20,051 bases of DNA. It comes from a virus. A program made the translations under genes and the position numbers. Under the pieces are notes generated by a model. That model did not search any database, was not told the origin of the DNA, and was given only the letters and a program-made list of their open reading frames with translations. This document shows, piece by piece, positions 1 through 7,140 of the stretch (positions are counted from its first letter, which is position 1; every line of letters starts with the position of its first letter). The stretch covers positions 1-20,051 of the IMG/VR virus record IMGVR_UViG_3300020160_002022; one strand, written 5' to 3'.

Positions 1-52
1 CTTGTCAATCAGATTTCGCACAAAACATTCACCCTTGAGGGGGAGGCAAAAA

Positions 53-253
53 ATGTCGTCTGAATCAAATGATTCGCCAGAAGTAGGCATTGACGGGGAT
101 ATGGATGCCCCAAACTATGCGATTAAAAGATGGAATATTTGCATCGCATGTGACCGGCTCTTCACGCCCACCAAAACGTGCAAAGAGTGTGGTTGTTTCA
201 TGAAGATTAAGGTTCGCCTGAAGGGGTCTAGTTGCCCACTTGGCAAGTGGTGA
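53..253 (+). CDS. Small zinc-ribbon phage protein (66 aa)
   Basis: A 66-residue protein with two Cys pairs, CIAC near residue 30 and CKEC near residue 43, followed by a conserved-looking GCFMKIK stretch and the C-terminal ending SCPLGKW. This arrangement (C-x2-C, C-x2-C-G-C-F-M, then C-P-x-G-K-W) is familiar from short proteins of many tailed phages, including T4-like cyanophages. Their function is not known; a metal-binding, nucleic-acid- or protein-binding role is inference. I chose the ATG at 53 because a purine-rich ribosome site (AGGGGGAGG at 38-46) sits just upstream. A TTG at position 2 in the same frame would add 17 residues with no visible ribosome site. It is the only + strand gene in the left part and ends two bases before the convergent ParB-like gene. 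Confidence 0.8.
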   Translation: MSSESNDSPEVGIDGDMDAPNYAIKRWNICIACDRLFTPTKTCKECGCFMKIKVRLKGSSCPLGKW

Positions 254-254
254 A

Positions 255-1052
255 TTAGCACTCTGAATGTGCGTCAATGAACGATATTAGTTTCTCTGCG
301 TTTGTATCGCCATCGTAGGCTGCCTCATTGCGCAGCCACCTAATAAAGTCATACCAGCGTCTCTGCTGGTCTGGGTCATCAAAAACAATCGTGTACTGAA
401 CAACCGCTTTCGGCGTGTTCGCTAATTGCGATGTAACCAAGCCACTGCCTTGTACGGCAATATCCCTGTGTTCAACGTTTGAGGGGGCCACTATTTGTGA
501 TTCCCCTTCGCTGTTCTTTTTTACCATAGAAGACAGAATTGCCTCATTAATATCGGCGATTGGCTGAATCACTGGGGGGATGTATTGCGGTGATTCTCGT
601 GACTCCGTATTTCTTTCCTGCATGAAAGATTCCTCTTCCATTGCTGCAATCTCAAATTCATCCCACCCAAGACCATTGAATAGGTCCCCGTAGTCGTCTA
701 CGATTGAGCCGAGTAAATCTGAAATCATCCCATCATCAGTCTTGCCGAGTTCTGAGGTCCTGTTGTCAGCAAGGGCGAATGCGATAGCCCGTGAATCATC
801 GGCATCCATCTGAACTGCCGCTATATGCGTCCACCCAAGTTTCCTGGCAGCCATTACCTGGTGATTGCCAGCGATAATTGTTGCAGTGCCATCGTCGTTA
901 GGGCGAATAACTACGGGCTTAACCTGCCCAAATTCGGCATACGACGCGACAATGGCGTCGATATTCCCTCTTCTTGGGTTCCCTGCCAATGGGACCAACG
1001 TGTCAATATCAACCAAGAGATTGGATAGAGATTCGTCTGCATTGTGATTCAT
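255..1052 (-). CDS. ParB-like nuclease-fold protein (265 aa)
   Basis: The N-terminal half (about residues 10-100) is a ParB/sulfiredoxin-like domain: an LVPLAGNPRRG strand-loop, then VKPVVIRPNDDG, then the core AGNHQVMAARKLGW at about 61-74, then a stretch ending ALADNRTSELG. In plasmid and chromosome ParB the core box is GERR-like and binds CTP. Here it reads GNHQ, as in many stand-alone phage ParB-like proteins, so partitioning is unlikely. A linker (about 140-210) precedes a C-terminal segment with the pattern FDDPDQQRRWYDFIRWLR, probably a separate small domain. The start has a good ribosome site (AAGGAG seven bases upstream). It is the last gene of the leftmost minus-strand run, downstream of the coiled-coil and RuvC-like genes. 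The exact role (DNA binding, nicking or regulation) is unknown. Confidence 0.85.
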   Translation of the reverse strand: MNHNADESLSNLLVDIDTLVPLAGNPRRGNIDAIVASYAEFGQVKPVVIRPNDDGTATIIAGNHQVMAARKLGWTHIAAVQMDADDSRAIAFALADNRTSELGKTDDGMISDLLGSIVDDYGDLFNGLGWDEFEIAAMEEESFMQERNTESRESPQYIPPVIQPIADINEAILSSMVKKNSEGESQIVAPSNVEHRDIAVQGSGLVTSQLANTPKAVVQYTIVFDDPDQQRRWYDFIRWLRNEAAYDGDTNAEKLISFIDAHSEC

Positions 1053-1063
1053 GATTATTCTCC

Positions 1064-1417
1064 TTACGGCATTACCTGAGCACGCACATTGGCGTTCAGG
1101 GTACGCATTGCATCTATGGAAGTTCTCAGAGAGAGTAACTTTTCTCTTTTGGATTTAACTAAGGCTTCCGAAATCTTGTAATCAAAGTGTTCGTCGGCCA
1201 ACTTGTAATCAGCCCAAGCCTCACGTTCCTTGATTGAGCCTTTTGCTGCGAGATATTCTTTTGCCCAATTTGCTTTATAGATTGCTTCCTTCTTGGCAGC
1301 ATCTCCTGCAAGTTTTTCAAATGCTTCAGTCTCTTCTTCAAGCATGTCAATAAGACGCAGAAGTTCGGACTCAATCTCTACTTGACTAATGGGGCCATTA
1401 CGTATTCCCACGAACAA
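1064..1417 (-). CDS. Conserved coiled-coil phage protein (117 aa)
   Basis: A charged, almost wholly helical protein. It has a heptad-like start (ELLRLIDMLEEETEAFEKL), an Ala/Lys-rich middle (AAKKEAIYKANWAKEYLAAKG), and an end reading SLRTSIDAMRTLNANVRAQ. That last pattern is one I associate with uncharacterised proteins next to recombination genes in actinobacterial phages. The first codon is uncertain: TTG at 1417 or GTG at 1411 are both possible behind GGAAGTAGG. Either start overlaps the end of the RuvC-like gene, which suggests translational coupling. Size and context would fit a small recombination accessory or mediator protein of the UvsY kind, but I see no motif that proves it. Confidence 0.75.
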   Translation of the reverse strand: MFVGIRNGPISQVEIESELLRLIDMLEEETEAFEKLAGDAAKKEAIYKANWAKEYLAAKGSIKEREAWADYKLADEHFDYKISEALVKSKREKLLSLRTSIDAMRTLNANVRAQVMP

Positions 1418-1934
1418 TACCTACTTCCATTAGGGGTGACCAATCCACGTTCTTAATAGAGTCCATACTCAACTTAGGCCAATCATAGTGCCCCATGCCC
1501 TGTGATGTCCAGCCCATCTCTTCAAGTAACCAAGCATCACACTCATCGTCGGCACTCTTGCCAGACCAAATCAAACCCGTCCTTGCTGATACCGCTGAAA
1601 TTACTTCTGTTTTGGCTGCATTGCCGCGACCGGTAGCAAATTTTGCACGACAGGTGGGTGGGACATCAATGAATGGAATATTCATCTCGTAAAGAAGCAA
1701 GCGAACAACGCCGCCAAGTTCACCAATTTTATGGGATTGAGAATTGCGAGCCGCAAAGGCATAGCCCTCAACGATGACTCCCTGCGTGCCAGATTCAATG
1801 AGCACCGCAGATAGTTGGTCGCGTATATCCGCCAGACGTTTTGTTTCTTTGAACTTACTAACTATGGCTTGCGTCTTGCCATTAATTGAAATGCCAGTTG
1901 ACGTCAAAGAAAGGTCAAGACCCATGAGAACCAT
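1398..1934 (-). CDS. RuvC-like Holliday junction resolvase (178 aa)
   Basis: RNase H-fold nuclease of the RuvC type. Visible catalytic residues are Asp7 in MGLDLSLTSTG, Glu56 in VIVEGYAF, and the C-terminal acidic pair Asp130/Asp133 in SADDECDAWLLEE. A lysine-bearing GRGNAAKTEV segment lies at about 102-111. Length is close to RuvC (about 170 residues). The family resolves four-way junctions and branched DNA, and in phages it helps clear branched replication or recombination products before packaging. The ribosome site is weak, and a second in-frame ATG three codons downstream is an alternative start. It sits only 28 bases beyond an intrinsic terminator, so its expression may depend on read-through or on a promoter I cannot see. 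The 3' end overlaps the following gene. Confidence 0.9.
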   Translation of the reverse strand: MVLMGLDLSLTSTGISINGKTQAIVSKFKETKRLADIRDQLSAVLIESGTQGVIVEGYAFAARNSQSHKIGELGGVVRLLLYEMNIPFIDVPPTCRAKFATGRGNAAKTEVISAVSARTGLIWSGKSADDECDAWLLEEMGWTSQGMGHYDWPKLSMDSIKNVDWSPLMEVGIVRGNT

Positions 1935-1961
1935 TCACGAACAGTATCATCAGGAAATGCC

Positions 1962-1986
1962 AAAAACGGGAGGTCTCCCTCCCGTT
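1962..1986 (-). terminator. Intrinsic terminator after the virion-like gene
   Basis: A perfect 9-bp inverted repeat (AACGGGAGG at 1965-1973 and CCTCCCGTT at 1978-1986) with a four-base loop. On the minus strand it is followed directly by a run of five T (1966-1962). This is a textbook Rho-independent terminator for the minus-strand gene at 2072-2473. It separates that gene from the RuvC-like operon. Confidence 0.85.
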
Positions 1987-2071
1987 AGTGACTCCTAAGG
2001 TAACGGAACTGTGTACCTAAAGGTAATTCGGTTGTCGCACCGCTAGACGGTGCCGCTATTGGGCGAAACTA

Positions 2072-2473
2072 TCAGCCGAAGCGGTTGTCAGGAACGATGG
2101 TGATGGGGGTGGTCTCTTCTTCGTCGAGTTCCACGAGAACTGAAACGCCCAAGTTGGAGCCAGCAGTGCCGGAACCAATCTGGTCAATATCAACGCTCAA
2201 TAGGTCGCCAGCGGCGAAGGTGAGGATTTCAGGTGTACCGGCCAAAGTTGCAACAACTGCTGCAGCAGCAATGGTGGGACGATTGGCCTGGGTGGTGAAG
2301 ATGGTGGTGCCATTCTTGTTGATGTCAACAATAATGCTTGAACCTGCGGGTGTGGCTCCGACTCGGGCAGAGATTTTCTTGATTGTGCCACCGTAAGGGG
2401 CAACAACGAAAGCCTTACCGGCAGCAGCGGTGAGGACTCCGACGCTTTGGAACTGAAGAACTGCTGAACTCAT
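2072..2473 (-). CDS. Putative beta-rich virion protein, decoration or fibre type (133 aa)
   Basis: A small, Ala/Thr/Val/Gly-rich protein with almost no Lys or Arg clusters and alternating beta-strand patterns (for example GTIKKISARVG, SIIVDINKNGTTIFTT and GDLLSVDIDQIGS). This strand-turn-strand style is common in head decoration and fibre proteins of tailed phages, often with the VDINKNGT kind of turn. No catalytic motif or signal peptide is visible. The ATG has GGAG seven bases upstream. The gene stands alone between its own candidate promoter and a strong terminator, which suggests high-level monocistronic expression. That fits an abundant structural protein placed inside an otherwise recombination-type gene run. 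The assignment rests on fold-like appearance and context, not on a recognised family. Confidence 0.65.
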   Translation of the reverse strand: MSSAVLQFQSVGVLTAAAGKAFVVAPYGGTIKKISARVGATPAGSSIIVDINKNGTTIFTTQANRPTIAAAAVVATLAGTPEILTFAAGDLLSVDIDQIGSGTAGSNLGVSVLVELDEEETTPITIVPDNRFG

Positions 2474-2521
2474 ATTTTTTCTCCGTGTCTAGTGTTGGTT
2501 ACGACAAATAGACTTTACTAC

Positions 2522-2550
2522 ATTAAACGGCCCCCGTAGTGAACAATCAA
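2522..2550 (-). promoter_or_regulatory. Sigma70-like promoter for the virion-like gene
   Basis: On the minus strand TTGATT (2550-2545) is followed after exactly 17 bases by TTTAAT (2527-2522). These are 4/6 and 5/6 matches to the -35 and -10 consensus with ideal spacing. The start of transcription would fall near 2515, giving a leader of about 40 bases before the ATG at 2473. No transcription data are available here, so this is a prediction. Confidence 0.6.
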
Positions 2551-2567
2551 TCCAAATTTATGGCGAT

Positions 2568-2876
2568 TTAACTATCTCTTTCCCAGCCATGCTTGGCCAA
2601 CCCAAGGTCAAAGGCTAGTTGGGGCTCACGGCCTATGCGGTTATGGCACTCGCGACATACCGCCATAAGATTAGGCTCATCGATTATTGAGCCGCCTTGG
2701 GACCGTCTAACAATTTCGTGAATATCCACACTGCCTCGCCGTACATACGAAACTTTGTCGTCGTGTTTGGCAAATTTCGGGCATGCCTCGCAGTATGGGC
2801 GCTCAGAAAGCAGACGCTCAACAACTTCTCGGCGTATTACATATTCTTTTTCGCGTTTTTTACTGCGCCTACGCAC
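2568..2876 (-). CDS. HNH endonuclease (102 aa)
   Basis: A small HNH nuclease. The core is VDIHEIVRRSQGG (His53 the likely general base), then Asn69 in PNLMAVC, then His78 in CRECHNRIG. A zinc knuckle is formed by Cys29/Cys32 (CEAC) and Cys74/Cys77 (CREC). The first 20 residues are strongly basic. Such short HNH proteins are common in tailed phages; in HK97-like phages one of them supports terminase cutting, and others are free-standing homing-type nucleases. The start is GTG at 2876 with AAGGA about seven bases upstream. The gene begins 13 bases after the stop of the preceding minus-strand gene, so it probably belongs to the same transcript, which ends just before the promoter at 2522-2550. 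Confidence 0.9.
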   Translation of the reverse strand: MRRRSKKREKEYVIRREVVERLLSERPYCEACPKFAKHDDKVSYVRRGSVDIHEIVRRSQGGSIIDEPNLMAVCRECHNRIGREPQLAFDLGLAKHGWERDS

Positions 2877-2889
2877 TAGTACGTCCTTG

Positions 2890-3399
2890 CTATAGGAGGG
2901 ATACGTCTATCTTATCAAATAACCATTTATCCGATAAAGAAGCCCATAGTGCTTCGTCAATAGGGGTTGGCTCTAGGTCGTGCTTGTCCATTAATTTGCG
3001 ATGCTCATAAATTGCACGCTTATAGAATTCAATCACTTCCCATGGACTGGCCTCTGGGGCTACCCCTGTCTCAATCATTTTAGTGACTTCATCCAAGCGC
3101 TTATTCACGTGAAATAAGAATCTTTCAACACGAAGACGGCGGTCCGCATAGGCTCCATGCATTTCTTTCTGCATCCGCTTGCTGCCTATGTTCTCAAACC
3201 GACGCTCATCTTCGGCTTCTGCTCCCGCTATCTGCTCAATCTGTTCGTTGAGGTTGTCTGTTAGGGCGATAAGCGCTCGCTGCCACCTACTCCAGTTGTC
3301 GCGATGAAGTAGCACATTGCGCTGCATGGGAGACAACTTGTTTTTGACTTCCTCTGCGACCATATAGGCCAAGGCATCGTCACTAATAGTATCTGTCAT
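2890..3399 (-). CDS. Unknown helical phage protein (169 aa)
   Basis: Not recognised. The protein is hydrophilic and predicted by eye to be largely helical: an N-terminal acidic region (TDTISDDALAYMVAEEV), a central segment with many charged residues around 50-110 including RFLFHVNKRLDEV, and a C-terminal region with WEVIEFYKRAIYEHRKL followed by EALWASLSDKW. I chose the ATG at 3399 because it forms an ATGA overlap with the stop of the Cas4-like gene, and AGGA lies eight bases upstream. Longer in-frame starts at 3417 and 3408 have no ribosome site. The tight coupling to the nuclease gene suggests a shared function in recombination or replication, but nothing in the sequence shows which. Confidence 0.75.
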   Translation of the reverse strand: MTDTISDDALAYMVAEEVKNKLSPMQRNVLLHRDNWSRWQRALIALTDNLNEQIEQIAGAEAEDERRFENIGSKRMQKEMHGAYADRRLRVERFLFHVNKRLDEVTKMIETGVAPEASPWEVIEFYKRAIYEHRKLMDKHDLEPTPIDEALWASLSDKWLFDKIDVSLL

Positions 3400-4187
3400 T
3401 TTTTCCATCCTGGGCATATTGACTTATAGGCACACCAATCACATAGGCGAGACTTGTTGTGTGCAAACACCCCAGTTTCACATGCCTTTTGTATTGCGTC
3501 GTATGTGCCTTGAACGTAGTTTAAGGTATTCGTAAAATCTTCAGGTACGAGTTTATGTTGGAAAATTGCCCCATCCTTAAGATAGAGCAACTTAATCTCG
3601 GAGGCGTCTGCTATCTCTAAATTCCTCAACAATGTTGCATAAATTTGGAGTTGCAAATATTTATCCACTACCCATATTTTTTTCTGGGGTGTTTTGCCAG
3701 TTTTGTAGTCAGAAACACAGACACCATTTTCTGTGCCATCAAGCCTGTCAATAAAGCCCTTAACGGTAGCGGTACCAATGAGTCCGTTAACTTCTGTCTC
3801 TATCCCCTTGACCTCAACGGTCGTAGGGTCTTCAACTTTGAAGAGATTTTCAACGCACCACCACGCTGACCAGCGAAACCGATTAACCTCAGTATCTTTA
3901 ACAAAACCCTTAATTCTATTGGACCAATCACCGGTTTCCCAAACTTGACGGGCTAGTGCTTTGGCATAATCAATAGTGCGTTCGTTAAATGGTAGAGCAT
4001 AGAACTCTTCCAATGTCTCATGAACGAAGTTGCCCAAGAGTGTCGCTGATGATGGCAAATCTGGTATCTGGTCAATTTTGTTAAACTTGAATTTTAACGG
4101 ACATTGATTGAAGGTCCCCATTGATGATGCGGACAGGTATGGGGGAGGCGTGAACGGTGGTCCCCCAACACCATCTGACAAGGTCAC
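3396..4187 (-). CDS. Cas4/RecB-like PD-(D/E)XK exonuclease with Fe-S cysteines (263 aa)
   Basis: PD-(D/E)XK nuclease of the RecB/Cas4 type. Motifs in order: Cys29 in FNQCP, a His at about 56 in GNFVHETLE, Asp147 in GFIDRLD, the catalytic VSDYKTGK (Asp160, Lys162), a QxxxY-type QLQIY at about 179-183, and the cysteine cluster Cys249, Cys252, Cys258. Cys29 plus the three C-terminal cysteines are the usual 4Fe-4S ligands of this family. The family degrades one strand of duplex ends, and in phages it pairs with an annealing protein, here the Rad52-like product just upstream (a two-component recombination system like Red). The start is GTG at 4187, four bases after that gene's stop; its stop overlaps the next ATG. 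There is no CRISPR array, so this is not CRISPR adaptation. Confidence 0.9.
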   Translation of the reverse strand: MTLSDGVGGPPFTPPPYLSASSMGTFNQCPLKFKFNKIDQIPDLPSSATLLGNFVHETLEEFYALPFNERTIDYAKALARQVWETGDWSNRIKGFVKDTEVNRFRWSAWWCVENLFKVEDPTTVEVKGIETEVNGLIGTATVKGFIDRLDGTENGVCVSDYKTGKTPQKKIWVVDKYLQLQIYATLLRNLEIADASEIKLLYLKDGAIFQHKLVPEDFTNTLNYVQGTYDAIQKACETGVFAHNKSRLCDWCAYKSICPGWKK

Positions 4188-4190
4188 GAA

Positions 4191-5018
4191 TCACTCTTCA
4201 ACGATGATTTGTGAGCCAGGGAAACTAATCCTTGTGCATTCCTCAATGAGAGCCATGAGGATTTGTGGCGTTGCCGTCTCTAGGGTTGGCTTCGGTGCGC
4301 CATTGGCAAACTCGTTCCAGAACTGGCCCAACTGTGCTTTTTGTTCGGCGTTGAATGAGCCACTCAGTGTTCGGAATTGCTCCCACAGGGCAGCAACCTT
4401 GGGGTCAATCTGTGGTCGTGACTGCGCCATATCGTGCTCAATCTCAATGCTGAGTGCTTCATCAGAGCGAGCGAGGTATAGGGCTACACCGAATTGTTGA
4501 GCAGCCTTTTTGAGTGCGTCAGAAACAGCGCCCTTAAACTCGTCGCCAAGGTCAACAATTTCCCCTGCTTTGGTTCGCTTAATCTTTTGACCTCCGAAAC
4601 CGTCTTTAGTCACTGCCATCCAGCCATCGCCACCGTGTGTACTTAGGCGAACATGGGCGACAATGAAATCGGGGTCTAGTGGGTCGCGTTCGCATCTAAT
4701 GATTTCGGAAGACCAGCCTGCAATGCCGAAGCAACGATTAAGACGCGCAATAACTTCACTAACGGGGATATATGTGAGTGCCGTACCGCCCTTACGAAGT
4801 TCCCGCTCCACTTCCGGAGGGAAGGGTTCGCTCAAGTCCATGAGAAGGCGATGACCATCTTCTTTACGCTTTTGCTCGTCCTTGGCCCGCTTCTCGGAAT
4901 AAAAAGCATCTTCCGCAATTCGTTCCTGCAGGTAGTTATGTGTTACTTCGGGTAATTCGCTGTGCACTTTTTCGTCTCCATTTATCTCATTGGTCGGTTG
5001 TTTTTTTGCTGTTGCCAT
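4191..5018 (-). CDS. Rad52-family single-strand annealing protein (275 aa)
   Basis: The core at about residues 62-185 matches the Rad52/Rad22-like pattern: LTYIPVSEVIARLNRCFG followed by IAGWSSEI (81-106), strands through FIVAHVRLSTHGGDGWMAV, and the conserved helix GDEFKGAVSDALKKAAQQFG at 158-177. These proteins form rings on single-stranded DNA and promote annealing. The C-terminal 80 residues are a looser helical tail, where such proteins often bind an SSB or a partner nuclease. I chose the ATG at 5018 because AAGGA lies six bases upstream; a longer in-frame reading to 5087 would overlap the preceding gene and has no such signal. The adjacent Cas4/RecB-like nuclease is the natural exonuclease partner. 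Confidence 0.87.
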   Translation of the reverse strand: MATAKKQPTNEINGDEKVHSELPEVTHNYLQERIAEDAFYSEKRAKDEQKRKEDGHRLLMDLSEPFPPEVERELRKGGTALTYIPVSEVIARLNRCFGIAGWSSEIIRCERDPLDPDFIVAHVRLSTHGGDGWMAVTKDGFGGQKIKRTKAGEIVDLGDEFKGAVSDALKKAAQQFGVALYLARSDEALSIEIEHDMAQSRPQIDPKVAALWEQFRTLSGSFNAEQKAQLGQFWNEFANGAPKPTLETATPQILMALIEECTRISFPGSQIIVEE

Positions 5019-5035
5019 AGCCGTTCCTTCTTCTA

Positions 5036-5521
5036 TTACTTCTTGGACGTTATGGAAATACTGACTTTGCCTTCGGACTTTTCGCAATATGAATCAGCCG
5101 AAACGCCAATTTTCCCCAGTTCACCGACACGCCAATACGATGGTGCCGCGTAATCAAGCATTTTCGCCATCATCTCCATTGGAGACAATAAGACCTCGCC
5201 CGTGTCCATGTCAATGGATGATTCGTAGATTCTGTTGGCGACGATTGAAGCGAGACTCTTGTGGTCCCATGCTTTTCTGTCTGCCCCAGTTCGGCGCTCA
5301 ACCTGTTGGCCCGACGAGAGGACAATAATGTCTTCTTCCATCTTGCCAATCGCAGCCTGCTCAAGTTCGCTGTCTAGCATGCCAATATCTCTCTTGAGTT
5401 CGCGAAATGCATATAAAATTTCACAAATCTCCGAGACCTCTAGGTCTGGCGAATTCACTGATTCGGCGATGCAGTTGCTTAGAACCTGCCGAATATCGGC
5501 AATGCGCTCTAGTGCATTCAT
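5036..5521 (-). CDS. Conserved phage protein of unknown function (161 aa)
   Basis: Not assigned to a known activity. The N-terminal half is helical (ALERIADIRQVLSNC, then EICEILYAFRELKRDIGML and EQAAIGKMEEDIIVL). The second half has a more distinctive pattern: SSGQQVERRTGADRKAWDH near the middle, then DMDTGEVLLSP, then APSYWRVGELGKIG and a C-terminal strand-rich end. I recall similar proteins beside recombination genes in actinobacterial phages, always as hypotheticals. The ATG at 5521 is preceded by AAGGGG five bases upstream; the open frame extends to 5647 but overlaps the terminase gene and has no signal there. It lies between the terminase and the Rad52-like gene with short spacers, so it probably shares their transcript. 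Confidence 0.8.
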   Translation of the reverse strand: MNALERIADIRQVLSNCIAESVNSPDLEVSEICEILYAFRELKRDIGMLDSELEQAAIGKMEEDIIVLSSGQQVERRTGADRKAWDHKSLASIVANRIYESSIDMDTGEVLLSPMEMMAKMLDYAAPSYWRVGELGKIGVSADSYCEKSEGKVSISITSKK

Positions 5522-5547
5522 TGGAACCCCTTCCGTATTAGGTATCT

Positions 5548-6852
5548 TCAGACGATGATACCCACACGCCTGCGTTGAGGCAACCCCAAACCAGCAAGAT
5601 GTGTGAACGCGCCAACGGCAGAGTCCACTTGGTCGTCGTGGTCGCATGCCTCGGGGAAGGTTGACAATTCATCTAGCCAGTCTGTTAGCCACGGGCCACG
5701 CACGCACCTCACGTTGCCGTTGGCTACGGCTGCCGCAAATGGTCGCGCTCTCGTAACCTTGTCGCCCGTTGACCTGATTCCCAGGAAATCAAATCCCGGA
5801 AGAACGTATCGCGCGTACTGGTCAACCAATCCCTTGCCAGATGAGCCTGGCTCTTGTTCCATGCGGATTGCAACCGTACCCCCATCTTCGTAGGCAGTTT
5901 GGGAAATGAATGCTTCCACCTTCTCACCTCGGACTCTGGCTCGGCGGACATCGAGGATATAGGCTATTCCGGCATCAAATAACATCAATGTCCCAACAGT
6001 CCAGTCTGGATTCGGGTTCGTATGAGATGGCTCTGTGGCGGCAAGGTCCCAAAATCTGACGGCGCGGGCAGATGCGGAGATTCTGGGAATATCAGTTTGG
6101 TCAATAATCACGATGGATTCTCGTTGGAACATTGAGCCAAGGGTTGTTGCCCACCAGTCACCCTCCTCTAGGCGACGGCGTTCAACTGGGTCTAGGGCTT
6201 GCAGGGCAGTACGGTAAGAGTCAGCATCAATTCCGGGGTTATCTGACAATTTGGATGGAACAAAAATACGACCCTCAGTTTGCCCTTCTACGATGAATCG
6301 TTGGCGAACCCAGTTCGGCGCAGGGTTGCAGGCGGAGCGCATTCTCAAGGGGACTTGAGCCAGTGGGCCCGAAGCAGGACGACGCAGACGGGAGAACATA
6401 TATCTGTAGTCCGACTCTCTGATTTCAGTGACTTCGTCCATGCCAATAAATTGAAATTCAGCACCCTTGTAGCGTAGGAAGTCCTGCTGGTTATTTAGGT
6501 AACCGAAAGAAAGTCGTGCTCCGGAAGGGAATACTGCCGTGTAGTTGTTCGCATTCCAGCGAACATCGTCAACGGTTGACATCCAACTAATAAACCGGTC
6601 CATAATGGCTCCGGGAAGTGCCAAGTCGGCATAGGTGCGACGGAATATGATGGCAGAATAGCCAGGAACGTCAACATATTGCAACGCTGACATTAACAAC
6701 GCGGAAGATTTCCCACCGCCAGCCGCTCCTCCGAATAGTGCCTCTAATGAATATGTTCTGAGGAAAACCTTTTGAGTAAGAGAAGGTTCTTCTGGGCAGA
6801 ACGATGGTTGCTTTGGCTCCAGAAATTGGAGAACTTTATTCCAGTCCGTCAT
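5548..6852 (-). CDS. terL: Terminase large subunit (434 aa)
   Basis: DNA-packaging motor protein with both expected domains. ATPase: Walker A GGAAGGGKS at residues 41-49, Walker B FQFIGMDE at 133-140 with the catalytic Glu140, and a coupling-type SACNPAPNW at 173-181. RNase H-fold nuclease: Asp269 in RFWDLAATE, a middle EQEPGSSGKG motif, and the C-terminal DHDDQVDS (Asp407 and Asp410). Length is normal to slightly short for the family. I chose the ATG at 6852 because GGAG lies six bases upstream; TTG at 6864 and ATG at 6855 are alternatives. Unusually, it is on the strand opposite to the portal and heads the minus-strand recombination run. No small terminase is recognisable in the window. Confidence 0.95.
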   Translation of the reverse strand: MTDWNKVLQFLEPKQPSFCPEEPSLTQKVFLRTYSLEALFGGAAGGGKSSALLMSALQYVDVPGYSAIIFRRTYADLALPGAIMDRFISWMSTVDDVRWNANNYTAVFPSGARLSFGYLNNQQDFLRYKGAEFQFIGMDEVTEIRESDYRYMFSRLRRPASGPLAQVPLRMRSACNPAPNWVRQRFIVEGQTEGRIFVPSKLSDNPGIDADSYRTALQALDPVERRRLEEGDWWATTLGSMFQRESIVIIDQTDIPRISASARAVRFWDLAATEPSHTNPNPDWTVGTLMLFDAGIAYILDVRRARVRGEKVEAFISQTAYEDGGTVAIRMEQEPGSSGKGLVDQYARYVLPGFDFLGIRSTGDKVTRARPFAAAVANGNVRCVRGPWLTDWLDELSTFPEACDHDDQVDSAVGAFTHLAGLGLPQRRRVGIIV

Positions 6853-6911
6853 CATCCACTCCAAACGGCTCGCAATGTATTAGATTGTCTCTCGTGAATC
6901 ACTTCAAGGCA

Positions 6912-6928
6912 TATAAGCACGATAGCAT
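6912..6928 (+). promoter_or_regulatory. Possible -10 element and very short leader before the head operon
   Basis: A TATAAG hexamer at 6912-6917 lies about 12 bases before the ATG at 6929, and no ribosome site is visible. If this is a -10 element, the transcript would start only a few bases before the ATG, that is, nearly leaderless. There is no good -35 at the usual distance; the nearest TTGTCT (6885-6890) is about 21 bases away. The 76-base spacer between the divergent terminase and head genes must hold promoters for at least the + strand, so this is offered at low confidence. Confidence 0.3.
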
Positions 6929-7138
6929 ATGAAAACAATCATCGCGAAATTGCTAATCAAGTTACGGATACACCTCCAAAGGGAACGCATCATAACCCGT
7001 TCCTTTTCTGCCCATTGTTTAATGGTATTGTTTATTTTGCTTACGGCCATTGGAGCAGGTCTTTTATTGCCGCCTTTGGCCCTTATCGTGGCAGGTGTAA
7101 ATTGCGGACTATACGGATATCTGCTGGGTTCTGATTAA
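6929..7138 (+). CDS. Small two-helix membrane protein (69 aa)
   Basis: The N-terminus is basic (KLLIKLRIHLQRERIITR), and from about residue 29 to 66 the protein is hydrophobic with Gly/Pro breaks (LMVLFILLTAIGAGLLLPP, then LALIVAGVNCGLYGYLLG). This suggests a membrane hairpin with the basic end inside the cell. No catalytic motif is visible and I do not recognise a family. It precedes the portal by two bases, so the two are very likely translated from the same message. The start is uncertain: the ATG at 6929 has no ribosome site, and an internal ATG at 7022 would remove the basic region. A membrane role such as holin-like or superinfection-related would be pure guesswork. Confidence 0.65.
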   Translation: MKTIIAKLLIKLRIHLQRERIITRSFSAHCLMVLFILLTAIGAGLLLPPLALIVAGVNCGLYGYLLGSD

Positions 7139-7140
7139 CT

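Noticed and set aside
1-63. Tail of an upstream + strand gene
   Set aside because: Two frames are open from the left edge, one ending at TGA 36-38 and one at TGA 61-63. Either could be the end of a gene, but too few residues are present to choose, so no feature is given.
2037-2053. GCACCG/CGGTGC hairpin as a second terminator
   Set aside because: Perfect 6-bp stem but no T run on either strand, and a much better terminator lies 50 bases away.
2085-2396. Plus-strand open frame of 103 codons opposite the virion-like gene
   Set aside because: No ribosome site and a Ser/Val-rich shadow translation; the minus frame has a ribosome site, promoter and terminator.
3396-4187. Cas4 as part of a CRISPR adaptation system
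   Set aside because: No repeat array and no cas1 or cas2; pairing with the Rad52-like annealing gene fits phage recombination.
5521-5647. Longer N-terminus for the unknown 161-residue protein
   Set aside because: It would overlap the terminase 3' end by about 100 bases and encodes an Arg/Cys/Trp-rich stretch without a ribosome site; the ATG at 5521 has a good one.
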